Below are positions 47,323 to 59,300 of a stretch of 64,000 nt of DNA, piece by piece. Each line of letters begins with the position of its first letter. Within the stretch, counting starts at the first letter, position 1. Below the pieces are notes generated by a model. The model was given only the letters and a program-made list of their open reading frames with translations, ran no database searches and had not been told where the DNA came from. Source of the DNA: Actinostola sp. cb2023 (taxonomy: Eukaryota > Cnidaria > Anthozoa > Actiniaria > Actinostolidae); NCBI GenBank assembly GCA_033675265.1, contig JAUJYZ010001112.1:1-64000 (forward strand). The letters are read 5' to 3'. Position numbers and translations under genes: made by a program.

Positions 47323-50300
47323 CTTGAGTTAAAAAGACAAAAACAAAACATAACTGAAAAATTGCCTCACTCCACCCACATGTATAAATGGGTACATGAT
47401 TAATCTACATGTACATGGTAACTGCCTGAGGGAAAAACCTGCATTGTACATGTACAGACTGACTTGCATCCCATCTAATAAGTCTTACAAGTTACTGTAG
47501 CTAGCTAGAGTGCAAATATACTAAAACCATGAAACAACATTAACTCATTAGTGCTAAATAGCACCAATGAATCAATAGAAAACAGACGCCACACTATTTA
47601 GTGCTACATGTATTTAAAGTTAGTACTGTTTCATGGTTTTAGTGTTTGCACTCTATGTTGACAACTAAGGGAGTTACAACTAAGGGAGTTAAGCAGTGGC
47701 CAAATGCTACCCTGGTCCCAGAGCCACCGACATGCACTGCACTCTCTCTACTATATTTTGATCTGAAGCAGTGAGCTTGAATGTAGCTTCGTGGCTCTAA
47801 AATACAGTGGAGAGAGCGTATGTCAGTGGCTCTGGCACCAGGGTAGCCAAATGCCAAGGGTCTTTTGACTGGAGAATGGCCTTGACATTTTCACCAGTAG
47901 GATTACCTTTTGTGAGACTCTGGAGGTGTTTCTCATCAAGGTGATACGCCGTCCCTTTGGAGTACCTGTGGCACCACATCTGATAGACATTGGCAGCCAG
48001 GTTTTGGGGATAGAAAAGATAACCTGTGCCCATATGAGCTCAGAGAAACCAAAGAACAGGCACCACAACCACATCTCAAGCTCCATCCCAGATGTATGGA
48101 AGGCTCTTGTAAACACTTCAACTGTCAGAATCTGAAGTGACAGAAAATCAATGTTTGTGTCAAGGAATTGAATTTATTTGAAGGGACCGTGAATGTGACT
48201 TGTGATCAAAATCCAAATTCTCCCGTGGAATTCAAAGAGCCTCAAAGAGAATTTAGTGTTTGATCAGAGATCGCTCACATATACATATATGTTGTTCTTG
48301 CATGGACCCCTTCATTTATAAAACAATATAATCCATTTACCCTCCCATCCTTCTTTCCTTTCTTCCTTCCATCTTTAATTATTGATCAATCCATCAATCC
48401 ATTGTTTATTTCAACCATTCACTTTTCTCCTTCTCCTGTTCATTTCTTTTATATATTGGCAGTAAAACACTCTACATGTGTGCTGGACATATTCTAATAA
48501 ATAAAATAACATTCAGACAAAGAGTCTGGTTGTATACTGTACCTGCACAACAACTTCTAAGATCCAAATCATTATAAAAGTAAAGTTTCGGTGGATCCCT
48601 TGAAAGACGTTTCTTCCAATCACGTCCCTGCAGTTAATCTGATTAAACAGCTGCATAAACACAAATGACGTAAACACTAACGACGAATGCTGTGAAGGTT
48701 TACAGAAAGTTTCTGCCTGAAAGCCATCTTCGATGTCCAACATGTCGTCCCCGTGGAAAATCAGGAAGAACGAAATAATTACTTGGAATAGAACATGGCC
48801 GACGACATTGCGAATCAGTGAGCGACCAAGTATTGGTTTGTGTCGGCCATATGGTTTGTGTTTTAGGATGTCGTCAGATGGAACATCTCTTGTGAGGGTG
48901 AAGGATGCCAAGGAGTCCATGATTAGATTGATCCATAACATCTGTGTGGCTACTAATGGACTCCTCTGTGAAGTAGAAAATAAATCATTACAATTAATAA
49001 TCACTTGTCAAATGATTCTGTAAGACAGTCATCTGAGTGGGAAGCAGTTCAGTACAATTTGTGGTGTTTTCAAACTGCACAGTGACAAGTTTCATTGATC
49101 GTGTAGACGGTCGTCAACAAGTTTTTTTTGACAATTTTCAATTGACAAGGTTTCCTTGTTTGTGTAGACGATAAACAAGTTTTCCTTGGTGAGTTTCTGT
49201 TGTGCCCAAATTGCCTTTCAATCAGCGGAGCAACAAAAAAATTGACTCCAGTCTCCTGTCGAGCACAAACATATGGCGTCTGTAAAGACTGGGAACTAAA
49301 CTCATTAATATACCTTGCCACATTTTTCTTGTTGTCATTTTACATGAGCAAATTTCGGCCTTGACAACTTTTCCACTAGTGAAAACCAGGGCTTTACTAT
49401 ACATTTCAAAGAGCTGTCAAAATAAATGCAAAGTCTTACCCCAAAGATACAAGCCCCAACCACAATTACAATGAAGGCAGACCAAGTTATAATAAACTGG
49501 AACTGTAGGAACTTAATGACAGTGTTAAAGACATTTCTGCCCCACTTGACAGCCCAGACAATACTGCCAAAGTTGTCATTTAGAAGGATGACATCTGCAT
49601 TCTCTTTGGCGACATCTGAACCAGCCACACCCTACAACAAATACATAAAGGGGTTAAACCTAATAGACCAGGCAGGGTTGTTGCTGACTGATGGCAGGGA
49701 CAATGGTCAGGAATTGCAAAATAAAGGGCAAGGGGTAGTTCTGAGGTTATGTTAGTAGACAAGCATTGTTAATTCAATTATTGATGTTAACAATTAATAA
49801 TATTGTCATAAATACCCAACATACAGTATAGGGAAGTCACAAAGAACTTGTAAATTTTAAAATGGGTCAAAACTACCCAAGCTGCAGCTTATGTTATATG
49901 AGCTCAAACCCCTAGGCTTGGCTACATGTAAGACACAGCTTAAGTTAAAAGACCTCAAACCCCTACGCTTGGCTACATGTAAGCCACACCTTAAGTTAAA
50001 AGACCTCAAACCCCTACGCTTGGCTACATGTAAGACACAGCTTAAGTTAAAAGACCTCAAACCCCTAGGCTTGGCTACATGTAAGACACAGCTTAAGTTA
50101 AAAGACCTCAAACCCCTACGCTTGGCTACATGTAAGACACAGCTTATTGTTAAAAGACCTCAAACCCCTAGGCTTGGCTACATGTAAGACACAGCTTAAG
50201 TTAAAAGACCTCAAACCCCTACGCTTAGCTACATGTAAGACACAGCTTAAGTTAAAAGACCTCAAACCCCTACGCTTGGCTACATGTAAGACACAGCTTA

Positions 50301-53300
50301 AGTTAAAAGACCTCAAACCCCTACGCTTGGCTACATGTAAGACACAGCTTAAGTTAAAAGACCTCAAACCCCTAGGCTTGGCTACATGTAAGACACAGCT
50401 TAAGTTAAAAGACCTCAAACCCCTACGCTTGGCTACATGTAAGACACAGCTTATTGTTAAAAGACCTCAAACCCCTAGGCTTGGCTACATGTAAGACACA
50501 GCTTAAGTTAAAAGACCTCAAACCCCTACGCTTAGCTACATGTAAGACACAGCTTAAGTTAAAAGACCTCAAACCCCTACGCTTGGCTACATGTAAGACA
50601 CAGCTTAAGTTAAAAGACCTCAAACCCCTACGCTTGGCTACATGTAAGACACAGCTTAAGTTAAAAGACCTCAAACCCCTACGCTTGGCTACATGTAAGA
50701 CACAGCTTAAGTTAAATGACCTCAAACCCCTACGCTTGGCTACATGTAAGACACAGCTTATTGTTAAAAGACCTCAAACCCCTAGGCTTGGCTACGTGTA
50801 AGACACAGCTTAAGTTAAAAGACCTCAAACCCCTACGCTTGGCTACATGTAAGCCACACCTTAAGTTAAAAGACCTCAAACCCCTACGCTTGGCTACATG
50901 TAAGACACAGCTTAAGTTAAAAGACCTTAAACCCCTAGGCTTGGCTACATGTAAGACACAGCTTAAGTTAAAAGACCTCAAACCCCTACGCTTGGCTACA
51001 TGTAAGACACAGCTTATTGTTAAAAGACCTCAAACCCCTAGGCTTGGCTACATGTAAGACACAGCTTAAGTTAAAAGACCTCAAACCCCTACGCTTAGCT
51101 ACATGTAAGACACAGCTTAAGTTAAAAGACCTCAAACCCCTACGCTTGGCTACATGTAAGACACAGCTTAAGTTAAAAGACCTCAAACCCCTACGCTTGG
51201 CTACATGTAAGACACAGCTTAAGTTAAAAGACCTCAAACCCCTACGCTTGGCTACATGGACACAGCTTAAGTTAAATGACCTCAAACCCCTACGCTTGGC
51301 TACATGTAAGACACAGCTTATTGTTAAAAGACCTCAAACCCCTAGGCTTGGCTACGTGTAAGACACAGCTTAAGTTAAAAGACCTCAAACCCCTACGCTT
51401 GGCTACATGTAAGACACAGCTTAAGTTAAAAGACCTCAAACCCCTAGGCTTAGCTACATGTAAGACACAGCTTAAGTTAAAAGACCTCAAACCCCTAGGC
51501 TTAGCTACATGTAAGACACAGCTTAAGTTAAAAGACCTCAAACCCCTACGCTTGGCTACATGTAAGACACAGCTTAAGTTAAAAGACCTCAAACCCCTAC
51601 GCTTGGCTACATGTAAGACACAGCTTAAGTTAAATGACCTCAAACCCCTACGCTTAGCTACATGTAAGACACAGCTTAAGTTAAAAGACCTCAAACCCCT
51701 AGGCTTAGCTACATGTAAGACACAGCTTAAGTTAAAAGACCTCAAACCCCTACGCTTGGCTACATGTAAGACACAGCTTAAGTTAAATGACCTCAAACCC
51801 CTACGCTTAGCTACATGTAAGACACAGCTTAAGTTAAAAGACCTCAAACCCCTAGGCTTAGCTACATGTAAGACACAGCTTAAGTTAAAAGACCTCAAAC
51901 CCGCAGGCTTAGCTACATGTACATGTAAGACACAGCTTAAGTTAAAAGACCGCGAAACCCCTACGCTTGGCTACATGTAAGACACAGCTTAAGTTAAAAG
52001 ACCTCGAACCCCTACGCTTGGCTACATGTAAGACACAGCTTAAGTTAAAAGACCTCAAACCCCTACGCTTAGCTACATGTAAGACACAGCTTAAGTTAAA
52101 AGACCTCAAATCCCTAGGCTTAGCTACATGTAAGACACAGCTTAAGTTAAAAGACCTCAAACCCCTAGGCTTAGCTACATGTAAGACACAGCTTAAGTTA
52201 AAAGACCGCGAAACCCCTAGGCTTAGCCAAGCCACAGGTTAAGTTAGACAATGCCAAACCCCTAGGCTTAGCTAAGCCACACCTTAAGTTAGATGACCTC
52301 AAACCCCTAGGCTTAGCTAAGCCACACCTTAAGTTAGATGACCTCAAACCCCTACGCTTAGCTAAGCCACACCTTAAGTTAGACGATCTCAAACCCCTAG
52401 GCTTAGCTAAGCCACACCTTAAGTTAGATGACCTCAAACCCCTAGGCTTAGCTAAGCCACACCTTAAGTTAGATGACCTCAAACCCCTAGGCTTAGCTAA
52501 GCCACAGCTTAAGTTAGACAATGTCAAACCCCTAGGCTTAGCTAAGCCACACCTTTAGTTTGACAACGTCAATCCCCTAGGCTTAGCTAAGCCACAGCTT
52601 AAGTTACATGACCTCAAACCCCTAGGCTTAGCTAAGCCACACCTTAAGTTAGATGACCTCAAACCCCTAGGCTTAGCTAAGCCATGGCTCAGTTTAAAAT
52701 GTGCTGTTTTGAACCACAAAGCATAGCAATCTAAAATGTTAGTCACGCTTACCATAGTAAAGCCAACATCTGCTTTCCTCAGGACTGGTCCATCATGGAT
52801 ACCTGATCCTGTAACAGCTACAATCTCTCCCTGTGGCTGCAGGTGGCTCTCCATGATTCCTTTAACAAGAGTATACTTATCTCTAGCTGAAGACCTGGCC
52901 AGGACACGGAGCTTTGGCCACATGGTGTTAAACCTGTCATTATTGATCTGGTGAAGCAATATTGGTGGAAATATTGTCCAGTAATACAGTACTGCTTAGA
53001 AGTATGTTAACATTTTTTGTGTGTAGGGAACTTCTGTGTGGAGTCTGTGTGGGGTCCTAGTGTAGACTACACTCAACTTTTCCCCTCATTACAGGCGTGA
53101 CTGACTTTTACATTTACATACAGCCGTTAATTTGTGTTTCCGAAAGAAATTGCATATGTCTAGAAATACACGTACGATGTTGAATCAACTGAACTTCTAT
53201 TTTCATCAGCTTGTGTCATATTTATTGAAATGTCTGATTCAAACATCTTACAAACAAACAAATTACAACATGCTTTTCCATTTCTGTCGGAACTTTACCA

Positions 53301-56300
53301 TAAAGTAGAACATCATGCAAGCCTGAAGAAAGTTTCATGTACAGGGCTTATGGTAGGATGCGCGGATGCGGAACCACATAATTTGGCTTGCTCCGCATAA
53401 TCCGTATAATCCGGCAATTCCCGTATAATCCCGCATAATTTGGAGAAATTTGTAGAAAATCATAAAACAGGTATCTATTTTCACTATTTCTCAAAGATTC
53501 TTCTCAGTAGATTTCCTTCCCAAATCGTCGAACATTATTATTATTATTATTGGACAATTCACAACGGGAATGACAACTTAGGCGTTCTATGTTGAAAACC
53601 GCAGGGGCTTGTTGTCTAAATTTCGATAGAACGTGTCTGTGTTTACATAAATTTTCTGTGGGAAAACGTGAATTCTTTTGAAATCGAGTTTCTCCACAGC
53701 ATTTTGCGAGTTCAATTATGGTTTAAAAACATGGATAATTTTGTTGTAACAGAGGAAATTAAACGGAAACATCACGAAGCGATAAATGTTTCAGCTCGAG
53801 ATCGAGTAAATCAATACCCACGTGCAATCTTGTACGGAATACTTAGGTTCAGTTGACGTTTAATGTAGACTTTCTTGTACATAGATTTTTTTCAACTACC
53901 GGATGTTTATTTCGGCCGTTTGTAAATATCGCGTTACGAAAGAAAACTGAGAATATGCAAATTATTGTGAGAACGGCTCTCTCTGATTGGTCGGAAACAG
54001 CCCTTAATAATGAAGGACTCATTCATTTCAAGTTTCAATTCAGTTTCAAAAGGACAGGAATGAAGCATGCAAGAGAAAGTGCCTCTAATTTGAAGCAATA
54101 TAAGCTTGTTTGAAGTGAAACACGATTAAACAATTTTATTTCTGCTAAAAATGAATGACGTCATCCGGCATAATTTTCCGCATAATTCGCGATTTTCCCC
54201 ACATAATTCCCCAAAAAATCCTGCATAATTTTGATTTCCCCCCGCATCCTACCATAAGCCCTGTATGTATCTTCACTTTACAATAAGACGATAAAGGTGG
54301 CGAAAAGTTTAAAATAATGATGATAATAATATTGATGATGATGGCATCATCATACGTATTTTTACTTATTCAACATGAGTGACAGTGGTGTATGTGATTG
54401 ACAAACTAGAGCTGAAGGTGTGGCATTGGCTGACGGCATGCAGCAAACATCACAGTTATTATTTATAACCCCAAGCTACAATGTAGTATTATGGTGGACT
54501 AGACTACCTCAGCGAATAGGGGACTAAGAGGTCATGTGACGTCACCTTCTTAAATCAAGTAACAGAAAATTTGCATATGTACTCATATCGAGTTGCTCTT
54601 TTCATTTCTGGAGTTCATTTTGACACTGCTGTTCGATTGAAGGGGCGGGGTCACGTGACCTCTTAGTGCAAGTCCCCCATTACATCTATCTCAGTGTGTG
54701 CAACTGTGGCAATTGTTTTAAGGTGATTGAAGCAAACAGAGTAAACCTTTACCTGGCCATTTGGATCTCTGATGTAATTATTAAAGTCTTGTCCATTGTA
54801 AATAAGGTAATCTTCTTGTGGTCTGATGATACCACATTTAATGGCTACAGCCCTTGCTGTGTTCACGTGATCACCAGATACCATACACACTCTAATACCA
54901 GCCATTGTACACTTGTTGATAGCTTCTGGCACCTAGGAATAACACATTGAATAAATTACTTCATGCAAGTTGAACCTCAGCTCGGTCGCCTCCTTACATT
55001 AACACCCATGTGTCTAATAATAGGTACACAATCAATGCAGAGGGTCCAACCATTTCATATGTACTGTACAATGTACAAAGTCTTATGTGACAAAATGAAA
55101 TTCAGTTAAGGTTAAATTCAAGACAATGTTGGCCAACAGTTCTCATGTGAGACTGCGACCATGTGTATGTTCTGCAATTGAAGGGTTCCCTGCAAGAACA
55201 ACGTAAGTGATCTCTAATCAAAATCTAAATTCTCTTCGAGATTCTTTGAATTTCAAAGGAGAATTTGGGTTTTGATCACAAGTCACTTACTCCGTTCTTG
55301 CAGGGAGCCCTTCAATTGCATTCTGAGTGTTTGTTGATTCTTGTGGATCACTGTCAGAGTGCTTGCTTGTGCATACTGTGAATTGTAGCAGATTCATTTC
55401 TAGCACCCATCCCTGTCCGTGGTCTTCGCTTAGGGTAAGTATTGGTTAGGTAAGTACTCCACTGTTTTATGCAGTGTGACATGAGCTCGGAGGTGATGGA
55501 CTGTGACAGGGTTGCCATGGTTACCTCATTGATGTGTTTGGACATGCAGCGCCAGCACATCAACCTTACGGCACCTAATCCCAATGCTCATCTACTGGCG
55601 ATGAGTTTAAATATTGCTTATTTATTTACATTTAGGAATGTGAACCAAATGTACAGCATGTACTTATACACTGTATTCAAGCATGTACCTCTTCTCTGAC
55701 TGGGTCTTCAATACCAACAACGGCCAACAATGTAAGATTGGATAACACTGAGTCTTCCTTTTCAAAGTCTACATCATCTAATATGTACAACAAAGACACT
55801 ATGTAAGATTTTATTGGATATAGTAATCAATATGGTACACATGCTGTGATTGGTCGAGCGCCGTGTATTATTGGAGTACAGACACACAGATGTAGTTGCA
55901 AAATAATGACGTTGCAAATTTTCTCAAACTATTAGATTTATTCTGTTTTGCTGTGTGTCTGTACGCTTGTACTATAGTTGCACAGAGAGACATCAACATG
56001 TGGTGAGAACAACAGTCACGTCACAAAAAATATATTTGATGTAAATCTAGAATAATATTTGTAATGTATAATAAAGTTTGTTATTAATAAAAATAAAAAT
56101 AAATAAAAAATATAAAAAATAAAGAAATAAAAAAACAGTCACGTCACTTGACTTCGTCTCGTGGCATACTTTTTTGTTCTCACCACATTCACGTCAAAAT
56201 TAGAGTTCCGTCTGTGTTGTAGTGCAGTAGTTTGCATGGGTGACTTAGGGGCCGTCGACATATTCACCTTTCCCCGCTTAACGTCCACTGGACGTTTAGG

Positions 56301-59300
56301 TCAGACCCCCTCCCCCCCTCCCTCCTTAACGTCCACTTGGAATTTCCTGTTTTTCGTATTGAAAATGCGTGGGAATGGTTTTGCATTCGGCAACATGACT
56401 CAAAACAAACGGTAGCAAACAACAGTCCATGGTTCTTTATGCCTCTGGAAAATCCTCAAAACTGCGCCCATTCCATGTAGTTCACTTCATTTTCCTTAAT
56501 AACACTTATTTTGTATCCGCTCTATATCTTGCCTCTACGACTAATTCTGGCTATTACTTGTGCACAATATATTCGGTCAGTCTCTGCCATTTTGTCCGAC
56601 TAATTCCCAATGAACGCTGGGATACCACAGGTAATCCAAGCATTCTCGTACCTAAGCCACCGCAAACAGAGGTGGTCCATGATTTTTGATAGTTTATATC
56701 AGAATCTATTTATATAACACCGAAGTTTGTAAGAACGTACCACCAGTTTGTTCGTTTTATCTTTGCTTTCTTTTTGTTTTCAACATGAAGTAAAAAAAAT
56801 CTTTTTTTTTTAAATGCCCCACACTAACGTCCAAATTTTTTCCCGCCTTATCCCCTCCCCCCCTAAACGTCCAGTGGACGTTAAGCGGGGAAAGGTGAAT
56901 ATGTCGACGGCCCCTTAGTGGGAAAGGATGACAAGTAGTGGGGGATAAGGAGAAGGGAGGGGAGAGAAAGAGCAGAGGGAGGAAGAGGAACATGGCTTTT
57001 CTGTTCTTCACTCTCTTTCTGATTTACTCTCCCTTTTCTCACTGTCATCCAAAATCACAGCTGCACTAGCCTCCTTTGCAGATGTTCTTAGAGGGCGGTC
57101 CTAAAAACCCAAATTTAGGACCACCCCAAAGGACGTCAGCAAAGGAGACTACAGCTGTGCAAGCTAGTATTGAATCTCGACTGTAGTCTAAATTATTGAT
57201 TCAAATTATTTGATCCAAAGAAAAGCATGGACAACATCTTGACATTCTTGAGGGAAGGTGCCACCTCAGAAACCTCAAGTCTGTATGTCTACTGCTAATG
57301 AAATGATTGGTTTTAAATCATCTCTCTGAATAGTCTCAGTGTCAGGATATGAAAATCCAACCAACCAACTCAATTATATAGCGAAGTCCTGACAAAAGTA
57401 GTCCAAAACTAAAGAAACGGGGAATATCTGTTTAGATGTATAACAATAGTTAAAAAAAAAAAGTCTTACAATAGTAATAGTTACAATAGTCTTAGTTTAT
57501 TTTAATTAATTAGCAATTATTAATAATTCCTTGCATTTATTTTCTAGAATTAAATCTTTCATTTCAGTATTTATTATTAGTATTGCCCATATTCCTGTAT
57601 TGAAGCTGTGACAAGTACAGTATAAAGTCGTTTTCATATGAGTGGGAAACCTACGGTACCATGACACTCAAGTGGCTTCCTTTCTAGACCAATCAAAAAG
57701 CATGCAGATGTATCTCATCCAATCAAAGTCTTTCAATATGGCATGGGATGGTACCGTAATGTTCCCACTCGTACGCAAATGACTCTATTGTTAGTGAATT
57801 ACCTTCCTCTGAGACACTTCTACTTGCCAAGCATACAATCCTCAATGCTTGTTCTTGCATGGGGTTAATCACGTCACTCAGCACCCTCTCCACATCTTCC
57901 TTATCAAAAGTCTTTAACTGGCCATCAGTAGAATATGTCGATACACATCTTGGCAATATGATCTCTGCGGCACCTTTGGTGTAGATTTTATATACTCCTT
58001 TTTCAGGCCTAGTAACGGTCGTCATGGATTTCCTCGCAGGTGTGAACTCATATAGTTTAGTGAAGCTTTCTTCAGGATTGTCATCGCGCCATTGCTGGTA
58101 GGTCTCACCGATGTCAATAATGAATTGAAGCACTGCGCAGTCTGTCATGTTACCAGCTTGAATTGGTAGTTTATCTGGACTCGTAGATGGCTGTACAATT
58201 TTTAAATAGTTGTCAATGAATGCTGTTAAGTTACATTAAATAATTTAGGTGCTATAATTTTATCACAGCCAAAATGTGTTTGCACAAAAAGTGATTCTCA
58301 GTGGAAGCGACAACTGGCAGAATTATTCTGTCTGTCAAGACAAGAGTAGCTTTCTGTTCTGCTTTAAAATTGAAGGGGTCCCTGCAAGAATGGAGTAAGT
58401 GACTTGTGATCAAAACCCAAAATCTCCTTTGAAATTCAAAGAATCTTGAGGAGAATTTAGATTTTGATCAGAGATCACTTACGTTGTTCTTGCAGGGAGC
58501 CCTTCAATTTGCCTCTGTGTGTTAACTTGTACAGAAATATTGTCACTACACACCTGCTTTGGGCCAGCTGTCTATAAATCTACTGAGAACACTGTAGCCT
58601 AGTACATGTACTACATATTCTGCTGGTTTCGTTCAGAATACGTATATTTTATAATTGAATAATAATAATTATTGATAAATAAACACATATAAATAAAATT
58701 AAGAAAAAAATAACAAATAAGGAAATGAAACTATAGTGTACGCAAATCAATATTGATCACTGTAATACACACAAACAAAGAAAATTATTATCCATGGATA
58801 AGGAATAATTATTCCGAACCAGAAATTGTTGTTGATGAATTGTAGTACCTTAGTGACACATCTTAGTAGTAATGTTAATCTCCTTCACAGCCATTTTTAA
58901 GAGTGAGACTAAAAACAGCTGCAAAGGAGACTGTGGTAATATGAACACAAGAATAATTTTTTTTCATATTATTCATATTATAACAAAAATTACAATAATA
59001 TTTGGAGAGAAAAAAATACAAAAAAGTAAAATGTAAAATGTTGTAAAATGTTAATAAATTGTAAAGTAAAACTTACAATAATTCTTGAAGTATAACTTGT
59101 ATTAATAGAAATACCCTTGCAAAGCTCCACAAACAGATTGCTGGGTATCTTCTCCTTATAGCTCCTTGGATCTCCCTCCAATACTTTATTTGTTGTGTAG
59201 AGCTTAGTCACATGCATGCGGTGCTCAGTAAGGACACCAGTTTTATTGCAACAAATGTTTGTTATGTTGCCCATAGTCTCAATGATCTCCATGTTCCTCA

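Noticed and set aside
49857..52527. Long ORFs on both strands with a 17-residue repeated peptide ([17 protein letters not shown] type)
   Set aside because: They are frames of a 51-bp minisatellite whose period divides by three. They run over an intron of the PMCA-like gene and have no non-repeat domain.
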